Positions 55,881-64,000 are shown, counted from the first letter of the stretch. The stretch is DNA of 64,000 nt from an uncultured Porphyromonadaceae bacterium (GCA_900541835.1 UQLL01000001.1:1-64000); one strand, 5' to 3'. Notes: generated by a model not told the origin, from the sequence alone. Numbers and translations: made by a program.

Positions 55881-56801
55881 CTACCGCAGTGCATTGAAGA
55901 TTATGGCTGATATGTCGGCTATAATGCTTTCGGTCTCGGCCATTGAGTATGGGGAATCAGCCACGAAAACGGCTATGGCGTAGCCTCTCTCGTCGGACAG
56001 ACATATATACCCGGCATCGTTGACGCCGATGAGACGTCCACGGAAATCGCTGTCGCCTGTGCCTGTCTTGTGGCCTATCACCGCTTTAGTCCCGGCAAGC
56101 GGGGCACTGAGGCGCTCCTTGCCAGTGGTGCAGGTTCGCAGCATCGCAGCTATATATCTATGTGTGTCGGATCCATCTCTCGCCTCCCGACGGAAGAAGC
56201 TGTCGAAGAGTCGAGCCATCTCGAGCGGCGTGGTGTGGTTCAGATGACACAGTGAGATGTCGCGGTGCATCTCCTCCTCTGTTGACACTACCGAGATGTC
56301 GTTGCAGCCCATTGCCTTCATGAGACTGTCGGTGGCCTGCGGGCCTCCGATCAGGCGGAAGAGAACATCGCAGGCGTTGTTGTCGCTCTGTTGCAGGGTG
56401 TATGCAAGGAGTTCCGAAATGGGCAGGCGCAGATTCCGCACTCCATATTTTTCTCGTAGGGGGCTCCATGTGTCGGGCCTTATTTCGTCTGCTCGGATGG
56501 CGATGGTGTCACCAATGGCGATGCTGTGCTTTTCACAGTAGTCTGCCACGGCCAGTGCCTGCGGGAACTTGTAGACGCTGAGCATGGGGAAAGATTCGCC
56601 TCCGTTGATAGCCACAGCATCCACTCCGCCGGCAATAACGGCCACGCCTATCCGCGCCTCCTTTCCGGCAATGTATTCGTTAAGTGCCTCTTCCAGAGCG
56701 CTCCGGGCTGTGGCGAAGAGGCATCCAATCACCAGGAATACAGATACGGCTGCCGCACGCATGCTCATGCGTCGGCATCGAAGCGTAATATTTATGGGCA
56801 T
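55881..56801 (-). CDS. Class A beta-lactamase (CepA/CfxA-like subclass)
   Basis: 306 aa from 56801; Met12 or Met14 (56768, 56762) give a better signal peptide (MRAAAVSVFLVIGCLFATARS). All active-site motifs are intact: SVYK (S75-K78), SDN (139-141), an EEEMH region supplying the Glu166 equivalent (175-179), and HKTGTGD (KTG 245-247). The sequence style matches the Bacteroidetes A2 group (CblA, CepA, CfxA). It should hydrolyse penicillins and perhaps cephalosporins in the periplasm; spectrum is not predictable by eye. It lies 7 bp downstream of the HU-LysM gene, with no promoter or mobile element of its own. Confidence 0.92.
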   Translation of the reverse strand: MPINITLRCRRMSMRAAAVSVFLVIGCLFATARSALEEALNEYIAGKEARIGVAVIAGGVDAVAINGGESFPMLSVYKFPQALAVADYCEKHSIAIGDTIAIRADEIRPDTWSPLREKYGVRNLRLPISELLAYTLQQSDNNACDVLFRLIGGPQATDSLMKAMGCNDISVVSTEEEMHRDISLCHLNHTTPLEMARLFDSFFRREARDGSDTHRYIAAMLRTCTTGKERLSAPLAGTKAVIGHKTGTGDSDFRGRLIGVNDAGYICLSDERGYAIAVFVADSPYSMAETESIIADISAIIFNALR

Positions 56802-56808
56802 ATTCCTG

Positions 56809-58137
56809 TCAGCGGTTTCGATGCTTGGCGGAATTGGTATACCTGGCGTAAATCTCGGCCTCGCGGCGCTTGGCCTCGGCTATGTCGGCGGCGTTCTTGG
56901 GGTCGACGCCATACTTGCGCAGGTCGGGAACCACTACGCGGGTACCGGGCTTGATGCGGTTGGGATGCCCCAGGATGGCCTTGTTCTCCTCGTAGATGTA
57001 GGGCCAGAAGTGCTGGTTGCCATAGTGCTGCCGTGCGATGGTGGTGAGGTAGCGGGTGGTGCTGACGGTGTCGTAGACTTTTTTAGTGTCGCTGGGCTGT
57101 GTGGGCGCCTGGTCGCTTGCGGGGACGGATGCACCTACAGTATCGGGGGTGGATGCGGGCTTTGCTGTGTCCGGTGCGATGGTGCGTACGGGTGTGTCGA
57201 GCACTTCTTTCTGAACCATCTGAACTGTGTCTGCATCCTGAACGTACCGAGCTATGAAGCGCGGGGTATTAGGACATAGAAGCAGAAGCAACACGGCGAT
57301 GATGCCAATCAGCAGCAGGGCGCAGAGGAAACCGATTACGAACCCGAAGCGGCGGTGATGGCGGGCATGCTTACGATGATGGAGGCGAATCTCGTCCTCC
57401 TGCTCTATCTCGCGAGCGATAGGCGCTTCTATAGGACCTTCCTCCTGGTCGAGGACCTGCTGTCCGACATCTATGGAGTCCTCGGGGAGTGGTTCGGGCT
57501 CGGGGACGCATTCCGTCTCCGAAGCGGATGTCTCCTCGGGTTCGGACACATCTGCTATATATGTGCCATCGTCGGCGGGGTGTTCGGGGTTTTCCTTGAC
57601 GTCTACTGGGGCGGATGCACCATGGTGTGTCCCGACATCTCCCGCGTTCTCCTTGACGAATGGGGCTAAGGGCGCCAAGGCAGGAGCTGTCACGACGGTA
57701 TCTGTTACTCCGGGCCCTTCCTCGACAGTGGTCTCGGGCTCCGGCTCGTTGTCCTCACGGCCGCCGGGAACGTGCGTAACCACGGCATCGGCTTCGAGCA
57801 TCTCGTCGGTGAGGTCGTCGCTGAGTTCCACGGCCTCAAAAGCGGCGAATGGCTCGTTGACGGCAGCCGCCAGCTCCTTAGAAGGGACGAAGGTGAGCTT
57901 GGTGTGTGCCGACAGGGTGATGACGCGACCAGTGTTAACGTCCACGCTCTTGCGCTCGCCCATGCGCTGGACCTTGAAGGTGCCCACACCTTTGAGGCGC
58001 ACCTGTTCCCCCTCTGCAAGTGAACTTGCAATGCCGGCAAACAATGCCCGCAGGAAATCGTCGACGTCACGGCGTGGCAGGCCGGTGCGGTCCGCTATCA
58101 GCCTACAGGCCTCGGAGAAAGTGATCTTCTGCTCCAT
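56809..58137 (-). CDS. HU-type DNA-binding domain / membrane segment / LysM protein
   Basis: 442 aa. Residues 1-95 are an HU/IHF domain (ITFSEACRLIADRTGLPRRD, VRLKGVGTFKVQRMGERKSV, NPxTG-like VNTGRVITL). Residues 100-250 are an acidic, Pro/Glu-rich linker. A basic His/Arg patch (HHRKHARHHRR, 253-263) precedes one membrane helix (265-288). After a second linker comes a LysM domain (YLTTIARQHYGNQHFWPYIY, about 360-405) and a charged tail. By topology, the HU domain would be cytoplasmic and LysM periplasmic. A REP-like palindrome (57613-57632) encodes GTHHGASAP within the linker. It follows a separate HU gene by 5 bp. Confidence 0.88.
   Translation of the reverse strand: MEQKITFSEACRLIADRTGLPRRDVDDFLRALFAGIASSLAEGEQVRLKGVGTFKVQRMGERKSVDVNTGRVITLSAHTKLTFVPSKELAAAVNEPFAAFEAVELSDDLTDEMLEADAVVTHVPGGREDNEPEPETTVEEGPGVTDTVVTAPALAPLAPFVKENAGDVGTHHGASAPVDVKENPEHPADDGTYIADVSEPEETSASETECVPEPEPLPEDSIDVGQQVLDQEEGPIEAPIAREIEQEDEIRLHHRKHARHHRRFGFVIGFLCALLLIGIIAVLLLLLCPNTPRFIARYVQDADTVQMVQKEVLDTPVRTIAPDTAKPASTPDTVGASVPASDQAPTQPSDTKKVYDTVSTTRYLTTIARQHYGNQHFWPYIYEENKAILGHPNRIKPGTRVVVPDLRKYGVDPKNAADIAEAKRREAEIYARYTNSAKHRNR
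57602..57649. repeat. REP-like palindrome inside the HU-LysM linker, flanked by 9-bp direct repeats
   Basis: GGATGCACCATGGTGTGTCC (57613-57632) lies between two copies of TCCTTGACG (57593-57601 and 57650-57658). The protein reads VKEN...GTHHGASAP...VKEN. This looks like an in-frame insertion. Confidence 0.6.
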
Positions 58138-58142
58138 GGCGC

Positions 58143-58415
58143 TTATTTCAGTTTCTGCTTGAGGATGGCCGACGGCTTGAAGCCGATTACTATCTTGGGA
58201 GGCAGAAGCATACGCCTGCCGGTGGCCGGATGCACGTTGACTCGCTCAAGTCTCTTGCGCGACTCGAAGACGCCGAAGCCGGGCACTGCCACGGAATCCA
58301 GCTCCGAGCCGCTCTCGCTGAGCAACCTGGAAAAGGCCTCGATAATCCGGCGCCCCTGAGCAGGCTCCAGCCGACTGGCCTCGCAGGCCTTTTCTATCAA
58401 CGTCTTGGTATCCAT
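58143..58415 (-). CDS. HU family DNA-binding protein
   Basis: 90 aa, one HU domain: TLIEKACEASRLEPAQGRRI, SVAVPGFGVFESRKRLERVN, then the beta-arm proline turn VHPATGRRMLLPPK and IVIGFKPSAILKQKLK. Binds DNA nonspecifically as a dimer and may heterodimerise with the HU domain of the adjacent HU-LysM protein. A minus-strand -7 TAACTTTG lies at 58430-58423. First gene of the HU / HU-LysM / beta-lactamase cluster. Confidence 0.94.
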   Translation of the reverse strand: MDTKTLIEKACEASRLEPAQGRRIIEAFSRLLSESGSELDSVAVPGFGVFESRKRLERVNVHPATGRRMLLPPKIVIGFKPSAILKQKLK

Positions 58416-58422
58416 TGGACTG

Positions 58423-58430
58423 CAAAGTTA
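58423..58430 (-). promoter_or_regulatory. -7 element upstream of the HU gene
   Basis: Minus strand TAACTTTG, 8 bp from the ATG. No convincing -33. Confidence 0.45.
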
Positions 58431-58523
58431 ACAATTATTTCCGACAACGGGGCAACTTCAGCGCCAAAAATATTTTTTCGGGAAAATGCCGGGGCGTGGA
58501 GGGGAAATGTCAAATAGATTTCT

Positions 58524-58531
58524 TAACTTTG
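58524..58531 (+). promoter_or_regulatory. -7 element of purL
   Basis: TAACTTTG, 20 bp before the chosen purL ATG; the -33 is weak. Confidence 0.5.
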
Positions 58532-58551
58532 CAAATCTTTTCAACGACTGT

Positions 58552-61500
58552 ATGATAACGTATTTCAAGAAAGGGAACTCGCTGCTGATGGCCGTGCAGA
58601 CGGCGCAGGCACTCACCGACGCCGACAAGGAGCGTCTGCAATGGCTATTCTCCGGCGCCAAGCCGCTGAAGGTGCGCACCGTGCGCGGGCGCTACATCGG
58701 TCCGCGCCGGGAGATGGTGTCCCCGTGGAGCACCAACGCCGTGGAGATGGCGCTCAACATCGGTGTGCCCGGCGTGAGCCGCATTGAGCAGTTCGTGGGA
58801 ACATCTGACATTGAGCCGAACTACGACCCGATGCTCCAGGCCCTATACGAGAACCCCGACCAGAATGTCTTCACTCCCGGACGCAAGGCCGAGGAGATAG
58901 TGGAGATAACCGACCTCCGCTCATATAACGCCCAGGAGGGCTTAGCCCTAAGCGACGAGGAGATAGTCTATCTCGAGGGGCTGGCAACGCGTCTGGGCCG
59001 CCCCCTGACGGACAGCGAGGTCTTCGGCTTCTCGCAGGTTAACTCCGAGCACTGTCGCCACAAGATTTTCAACGGTACGTTCATCATCGACGGCAAGGAA
59101 ATGGACTCCAGCCTCTTCAAGATGATAAAGCAGACGTCGAAGGAGAACCCCAATGGCCTCGTGTCGGCCTATAAAGATAATGTGGCCTTCGTGGAGGGCC
59201 CGGAAGTGGAGCAGTTCTCTCCCGCCGACGCCTCCCGCGCCGACTTCTTCGAAGAAAGGAAGATAAAGACGGTGATTTCGCTCAAGGCCGAGACGCATAA
59301 CTTCCCGACTACGGTGGAGCCGTTCAACGGCGCCGCCACAGGCACCGGCGGCGAGATTCGCGATCGCATGGGTGGAGGCAAGGCGTCGCTGCCCATCGCC
59401 GGCACGGCCGTATACATGACCGGCTATCCCCGTCCCGAAGAGGCCCGCGAAGTGGAAAAAGGAGCCCCGGCACCCCGTCCCTGGCTCTACCAGACGCCCG
59501 AACAGATTCTGATAAAAGCATCCAACGGCGCCTCCGACTTCGGCAACAAGTTCGGCCAGCCGCTAATCTGCGGTTCCGTACTCACTTTTGAGCACTCGGA
59601 GCAGGACCGCCTGCTGGCCTACGACAAGGTCATCATGCTTGCAGGCGGCATCGGCAACGCCTCGGCCGACGACGCCCTGAAAGGCGAGCCGCAGGCCGAC
59701 ATGAGCGTGGTGGTGATGGGTGGCGACAACTACCGCATCGGCATGGGTGGCGGCGCCGTCTCCTCCGTAGCTACCGGCCAGTATGCCAACGCCATCGAGC
59801 TCAACGCCGTGCAGCGTGCCAACCCGGAGATGCAGAAGCGCGTCAGCAACGTGGTCCGCGCCCTGGCAGAGATGGAAGGCAACCCATGCGTCAGCATCCA
59901 CGACCACGGCGCCGGCGGACACCTCAACGCCCTCTCCGAGCTGGTGGAGAACACCGGTGGCGAAATCGACGTCAACGCGCTGCCAATCGGCGACACCACC
60001 CTGTCGGCCAAGGAAATAATCGGCAACGAGAGCCAGGAACGCATGGGTCTCGTCCTGCGCACCGAGGACGTCGAAAAGGTACGTGCCATAGCGGAGCGCG
60101 AACAGGCCCCCTTCTACATAGTAGGACGCACCACCGGCGACAATCGGTTCGTATTCCGCCAGAAGGATGGCCGCAAGCCCATCGACCTGGCAATGGCCGA
60201 TATGTTCGGCTCCTCCCCCAAGACAATAATCCGCGACGACGAGATACCCCGAGAATTCGCACCCGTGGAATATGACCCGGAGCGCATCGAGGAATACCTG
60301 CAGCGTGTGCTCCAGCTGGAGGCTGTGGCCTGCAAGGACTGGCTGACGAACAAGGTCGACCGTTCCGTGACGGGCCGCATAGCCCGTCAGCAGTGCGTAG
60401 GCGAGCTCCAGCTGCCTTTGAGCGACTGCGGCGTGGCCGCCCTCGACTATCATGGCCGCAGCGGCATCGCCACCTCCATCGGCCACGCTCCGCAGGCAGG
60501 GCTCATCTCTCCCGAGGCCGGCTCCGTGCTTTCCATAGCCGAGGCCCTGACCAACATCTGCGGCGCCCGGCTGAAGAAAGGACTGAAGTCCGTATCGCTG
60601 TCTGCCAACTGGATGTGGCCCTGTCGTATCGAGGGCGAGGGGGCACGCCTCTACCGCGCCGTGAGTGCCTGCAGCGAGTTTGCCCGCGCCCTCGGCATCA
60701 ACATCCCCACTGGCAAGGACTCCCTGAGCATGAGCCAGCAGTACCCGAATGGCCGCGTCGACGCCCCCGGCACTGTCATCATCTCCGCAGCCGGAGAGGT
60801 CAGCGACATCCATTGCGTCAACTCCCCGGTGCTCAAGAAGATACCCTCTCGCCTGATATACGTCGACTTCAGCGGCGACAAGATGCGCCTGGGCGGCTCT
60901 GCCTTTGCACAGAGCCTCAACCGTCTCGGCGACCAGGCCCCGACAGTGCGTGACCCCAAAGCTTTCGTAAAAGCCTTCGAGGCAGTGCAGGTGCTCACCG
61001 AGCGCGGCCTCATCCTGGCCCAGCACGATGTCTCCGCAGGCGGCCTAATCACCACTCTGCTGGAGATGACTTTCGCCAACGTCCATGGCGGCCTGAGCGT
61101 GAACCTCGACGACTTCGACGCTGACCTGGTGCACAGCCTCTTCGCCGAGAACCCTGCAGTGGTGCTCCAGGTGCGCGACCGCGACTACACGCTGGTGGAG
61201 GGCGAACTGAGCCGCAACGGCATACCGTATAAGGTGCTTGGCCGTCCGCAGTCCGTGCGCCGCCTGGTGGTAGAACAGGGCGACCGCAAGTTCAGCTTCG
61301 ACATCGACGCCCTGCGTGACGTCTGGTACCGCTCCTCCTACCTGCTCGACCGCCGCCAGAGCGGCGAGCGCCAGGCCAAGCAGCGCTTCCTCAACTACCG
61401 CCGCCAGCCTGTCCGCTACGCCATCCCCTCCGACTTCTCCGGCCGTCTCGGCGAGCACGGCCTCAACGAATACCGTCCCGGCCGCAGCGGCGTCCGCGCA

Positions 61501-62244
61501 GCCATTATCCGCGAGAAGGGTATCAACGGCGACCGAGAAATGGCCTACAGCCTATACCTGGCAGGCTTCGACGTCAAGGACGTGCACATGACCGACCTGC
61601 GCAGCGGTCGCGAGGACCTCGGCGACATCGATATGCTCGTGTTCTGCGGCGGCTTCTCCAACAGCGACGTCCTCGGCTCGGCCAAGGGCTGGGCCGGCGC
61701 CTTCAAATATAACGACAACGCCCGCAAGGCCCTCGAAGACTTCTACGCTCGTCCCGCCACCCTGTCGCTGGGCGTCTGCAACGGCTGCCAGCTCATGATG
61801 GAGCTGGGCCTGATAGACCCTGCCGCCGGAGAAAAGCACCCGCGCATGGAGCACAACGACAGCCACAAGTTCGAGTCCGGCTTCGTGAGCGTCCGCATCC
61901 CAGAGAGCAACTCCGTGATGCTCGGTCCGCTTGCCGGCATGAAGCTCGGCATCTGGGTGGCCCACGGCGAGGGCAAGTTCCGCTTCCCCACGCAATGGCC
62001 CGACGACCAGATAGCCCTGCGCTACAACTACAAGTCGTATCCCGGCAACCCCAACGGCTCTCCCGGTGCCGTAGCCGGAATCGTAAGTGCCGACGGCCGT
62101 CACCTGGCCATGATGCCCCACCTGGAGCGTGCCATCTTCCCCTGGCAGTGCGCCGAGTACCCCGATCGCCGGCGCGACGACCAGCTCACACCCTGGCTCA
62201 CCGCCTTCGTCAACGCCCGCCGCTGGATTGAGAAAAACCGCTGA
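58552..62244 (+). CDS. purL: Phosphoribosylformylglycinamidine synthase
   Basis: 1230 aa from the ATG at 58552 (MITYFKKGNSLLMAVQTAQA), the long single-chain form (PurS-, PurL- and PurQ-like parts together). It uses ATP and glutamine to make FGAM in purine synthesis. Landmarks: SQVNSEHCRHKIFNG, KAETHNFPTTVEPFNGAATG and GGEIRD, DHGAGGHLNALSE, PTGKDSLSMSQ; glutaminase Cys in LGVCNGCQLMMELG and His in VAHGEGKFRF. Normal length. The 3' end is followed within 8 bp by a MITE-like element. Confidence 0.97.
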   Translation: MITYFKKGNSLLMAVQTAQALTDADKERLQWLFSGAKPLKVRTVRGRYIGPRREMVSPWSTNAVEMALNIGVPGVSRIEQFVGTSDIEPNYDPMLQALYENPDQNVFTPGRKAEEIVEITDLRSYNAQEGLALSDEEIVYLEGLATRLGRPLTDSEVFGFSQVNSEHCRHKIFNGTFIIDGKEMDSSLFKMIKQTSKENPNGLVSAYKDNVAFVEGPEVEQFSPADASRADFFEERKIKTVISLKAETHNFPTTVEPFNGAATGTGGEIRDRMGGGKASLPIAGTAVYMTGYPRPEEAREVEKGAPAPRPWLYQTPEQILIKASNGASDFGNKFGQPLICGSVLTFEHSEQDRLLAYDKVIMLAGGIGNASADDALKGEPQADMSVVVMGGDNYRIGMGGGAVSSVATGQYANAIELNAVQRANPEMQKRVSNVVRALAEMEGNPCVSIHDHGAGGHLNALSELVENTGGEIDVNALPIGDTTLSAKEIIGNESQERMGLVLRTEDVEKVRAIAEREQAPFYIVGRTTGDNRFVFRQKDGRKPIDLAMADMFGSSPKTIIRDDEIPREFAPVEYDPERIEEYLQRVLQLEAVACKDWLTNKVDRSVTGRIARQQCVGELQLPLSDCGVAALDYHGRSGIATSIGHAPQAGLISPEAGSVLSIAEALTNICGARLKKGLKSVSLSANWMWPCRIEGEGARLYRAVSACSEFARALGINIPTGKDSLSMSQQYPNGRVDAPGTVIISAAGEVSDIHCVNSPVLKKIPSRLIYVDFSGDKMRLGGSAFAQSLNRLGDQAPTVRDPKAFVKAFEAVQVLTERGLILAQHDVSAGGLITTLLEMTFANVHGGLSVNLDDFDADLVHSLFAENPAVVLQVRDRDYTLVEGELSRNGIPYKVLGRPQSVRRLVVEQGDRKFSFDIDALRDVWYRSSYLLDRRQSGERQAKQRFLNYRRQPVRYAIPSDFSGRLGEHGLNEYRPGRSGVRAAIIREKGINGDREMAYSLYLAGFDVKDVHMTDLRSGREDLGDIDMLVFCGGFSNSDVLGSAKGWAGAFKYNDNARKALEDFYARPATLSLGVCNGCQLMMELGLIDPAAGEKHPRMEHNDSHKFESGFVSVRIPESNSVMLGPLAGMKLGIWVAHGEGKFRFPTQWPDDQIALRYNYKSYPGNPNGSPGAVAGIVSADGRHLAMMPHLERAIFPWQCAEYPDRRRDDQLTPWLTAFVNARRWIEKNR

Positions 62245-62251
62245 CTTGTAT

Positions 62252-62383
62252 GAGGGTGTTGCAAAATCCGGCGAATCGTAGGGATGCACCCTGGTGCATC
62301 CGCTCTGCTTTATTGATTGTCAGCGGCTGCACCAGGGTGCAGCCCTACAATCTGACCGAAATTCTGAATTTTGACACACCCTC
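62252..62383. mobile_element. 132-bp MITE-like element with paired internal palindromes
   Basis: Near-perfect terminal inverted repeats, GAGGGTGTTGCAAAAT (left) and ATTTTGACACACCCTC (right), 14 of 16 matching. Inside are two inverted palindromes, GGGATGCACCCTGGTGCATC (62281-62300) and GGCTGCACCAGGGTGCAGCC (62324-62343). No coding capacity. The ends resemble those of insertion sequences, so it may be moved in trans; no target duplication recognised. Confidence 0.7.
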
Positions 62384-62397
62384 GTGAGAGTTGAGAA

Positions 62398-63378
62398 TTG
62401 AATACACACACAAAGCATTTTCCTTTGCGATTGACGCCCGCTTTAGCGCGGTGCACCTCTCGCTATCGCCTTAGGTGCCTGCTGGCTGTTGCCGTGGGGA
62501 TGTTGCTCACCTCCTGCTTCACCGGCGTGGAGGGCACACGGCGCGTGGTGATGAGCAAGAACGATGTCGCCGCCACCCGGCCCGGCGCCGAGGAACAGCT
62601 AGTGGCAGGACTCACTGGCACACCCCTCGCCCAGTGGCAACCGGGTCGCGAGTTCATAGTGCTCGACGACCGTGCGGCGCTGATGTTCGACCCTCACACC
62701 CTCCCCGCTGACCCTCTCAGCCTGCACCTGAGCGGCGACACCCTGCGCTACCAGGGCAACGACCGGCGTGTCACCCCCGGACTTGATACCCTCACCGTGC
62801 TCCGCTTCGCCGACAGCGTCCGCACCTACTCCCTGCCCTTGCGGCAAAGCCGTATCACCAGCATGGAGATGCCCATGATGGCAGACGCAGCCATAGTCCA
62901 CCGTCTCGACACCATGCTCCGCGGCCGCACACTCTGGGTGCGCAACCCCATGTGGCACACCGCCGACTCGCTGACCGTGCAGGGTCTCAAATACTCGCCC
63001 GTGCGGGTGGAAAAGGTATTGCCCGGCGTGAACGTCTACCCTGTCCGCATATGCTTCCGCACCGATAGCCTCAGTGGCTGGCTTCCCGTTGCGCTTCCCG
63101 GCGCCGGACCGGCCTCCCGCAGCTTTGCCCAGCAGTTCTCGCTCACAGACCCTCGTTCCAACTATCCCGCCATCACCGACGAGGCGTGGAGACTCATCCA
63201 GCAGCAGCGCGTGGCCGAAGGCATGACTAAGGACGAGGCCAGGCTCTCACTCGGCGCCCCAAAGGACGTCTCGCAGGGACATAACTCGGCCCTCCTTTAC
63301 GAGCTCTGGCAATACCCCGACGGCTCGTACCTTATGTTCTGCGACGGCCTGCTCCAGCGCTTCAAGCTCGCCCGTTAG
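62398..63378 (+). CDS. Putative lipoprotein of unknown function
   Basis: Up to 326 aa. A lipobox (VGMLLTSC) shows an exported lipid-anchored protein, but no ATG exists before it; the frame opens at TTG 62398 and the signal n-region would be encoded by a dispersed 40-bp repeat (62415-62454). The only ATG (62500) would lose the signal. Mature part is beta-rich with many Asp/Arg/Thr; the C-terminus, ITDEAWRLIQQQRVAEGMTK then DEARLSLGAPKDVSQG and YELWQYPDGSYLMFCDG, resembles a BamE/SmpA-like fold (weak inference). No known family recognised. Confidence 0.72.
   Translation: MNTHTKHFPLRLTPALARCTSRYRLRCLLAVAVGMLLTSCFTGVEGTRRVVMSKNDVAATRPGAEEQLVAGLTGTPLAQWQPGREFIVLDDRAALMFDPHTLPADPLSLHLSGDTLRYQGNDRRVTPGLDTLTVLRFADSVRTYSLPLRQSRITSMEMPMMADAAIVHRLDTMLRGRTLWVRNPMWHTADSLTVQGLKYSPVRVEKVLPGVNVYPVRICFRTDSLSGWLPVALPGAGPASRSFAQQFSLTDPRSNYPAITDEAWRLIQQQRVAEGMTKDEARLSLGAPKDVSQGHNSALLYELWQYPDGSYLMFCDGLLQRFKLAR
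62415..62454 (+). repeat. Dispersed 40-bp element, copy 5
   Basis: GCATTTTCCTTTGCGATTGA then CGCCCGCTTTAGCGCGGTGC; lies within the 5' coding part of the lipoprotein gene. Confidence 0.75.
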
Positions 63379-63400
63379 CTGAGAGTTGAGACGACAACAA

Positions 63401-63441
63401 GCATTTTCTTTTGCATTTGGCGCACACTTCAGCGCCGCGCT
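63401..63441 (+). repeat. Dispersed 40-bp element, copy 6
   Basis: GCATTTTCTTTTGCATTTGG then CGCACACTTCAGCGCCGCGC; ends 9 bp before the murB ATG. Confidence 0.75.
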
Positions 63442-63449
63442 TCCATACT

Positions 63450-64000
63450 ATGATAGAACAAGACAAAGACCTCGCCCCGCTCACCACCTTCGGCATTCCC
63501 GCCAAGGCCAGGTATTTCGCACGCTACAACTCGACCGATGCGCTGCTCAAGCTCATGCGCTCCGAAATATTCCGCGACAACGAATGGCTGCACATCGGCT
63601 CCGGCAGCAACCTGCTCTTCCTCGGTGACTACCACGGCCTGGTGCTCCGTTCCGACATACTCGGCCGCGCCATGTACCAGAAGGACGCCGGCACTGCTTT
63701 CGCCATAGCCGGTGCCGGAGAGGACTGGAGCGACTTCGTGGACTGGTGCGTGGAGCAGGGCCTGGGCGGACTGGAGAACCTGGCCTGCATCCCTGGCACC
63801 GTTGGAGCCGCGCCCGTGCAGAACGTCGGGGCTTACGGCGTGGAGGCCGGACAGCTCATCCACAGCGTTGAGGTGATGGACGTACAGACTCATAAGGTGG
63901 AGCGCATCCTCGGCAACGAGTGTGGCTTCGGCTATCGCGACAGCCGCTTCAAGCACGAGTGGAAAGGCCGATACATAGTGCTGCGCGTGAGCTTCCGCCT
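63450..64000 (+). CDS. murB: UDP-N-acetylmuramate dehydrogenase, 5' part
   Basis: At least 183 codons, running off the window end. Starts MIEQDKDLAPLTTFGIPAKA at the ATG 63450. FAD-binding motif LHIGSGSNLLFLGDYHGLVL, then GLENLACIPGTVGAAPVQNV and GAYGVE, the hallmark of MurB, then CGFGYRDSRFK. Reduces UDP-GlcNAc-enolpyruvate to UDP-MurNAc in peptidoglycan synthesis. Only the N-terminal half is visible, so type I versus II cannot be finalised. A 40-bp dispersed repeat lies just upstream. Confidence 0.95.
   Translation, partial: MIEQDKDLAPLTTFGIPAKARYFARYNSTDALLKLMRSEIFRDNEWLHIGSGSNLLFLGDYHGLVLRSDILGRAMYQKDAGTAFAIAGAGEDWSDFVDWCVEQGLGGLENLACIPGTVGAAPVQNVGAYGVEAGQLIHSVEVMDVQTHKVERILGNECGFGYRDSRFKHEWKGRYIVLRVSFR

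Overview
This window is GC-rich chromosomal DNA from a member of the Bacteroidales, most likely Muribaculaceae (family level is inference). Evidence: the primary sigma factor is the short Bacteroidetes form (about 286 aa); eight promoters fit the Bacteroidetes consensus TTTG, about 20 bp, TAnnTTTG; FeoA and FeoB are fused; the tmRNA tag is GENNNYALAA; and alaS is divergent from an M23 peptidase followed by a MerR regulator. I found no integrase, phage, conjugation genes, CRISPR array, rRNA or tRNA. The only mobile DNA seen is short and non-autonomous.

Layout. 0-9.5 kb: Crp-type regulator, S9 lipoprotein peptidase, pth and rplY, a DUF362 protein, a small unknown, a CYTH protein, rlmD, and a DedA-rpe pair. 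9.5-17 kb: glycogen storage (GT3 glycogen synthase, GT35 phosphorylase), a secreted LRR protein, nhaA and a decayed gene. 17-31 kb: protein quality control and RNA modification (ssrA, clpC, trmN6, lon, M3 peptidase, tsaD), a CinA-like protein, a Pro/Lys-rich lipoprotein and feoAB. 31-36 kb: rpoD, then an etfB-etfA-acyl-CoA dehydrogenase operon. 36-49 kb, all minus strand: a tightly overlapping group (DUF4922, AmpG-like MFS, DUF2284, a 724-aa orphan), a GT2, a large amidase/golvesin-like envelope protein, an MBL hydrolase with rsmG, and pyrD-pyrK. 49-64 kb: merR and M23, alaS-lipA-lipB, an AlkD-like protein between two gene remnants, a class A beta-lactamase downstream of two HU-type genes (one fused through a membrane segment to LysM), purL, a 132-bp MITE-like element, a lipoprotein, and the start of murB.

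The most unusual material is of three kinds. First, the HU-TM-LysM protein, which by domain order could link the nucleoid to the cell wall. Second, two families of short dispersed repeats. A REP-like palindrome (GGATGCACC..GGTGCATCC type) lies in frame inside trmN6, the DUF4922 gene and the HU-LysM gene; a separate 40-bp GC-rich element supplies stop codons or start regions to several genes. Third, the DUF2284 plus 724-aa zinc-ribbon orphan pair, whose genes overlap each other and the upstream transporter. All functions are read from sequence motifs by eye; no database search was possible.
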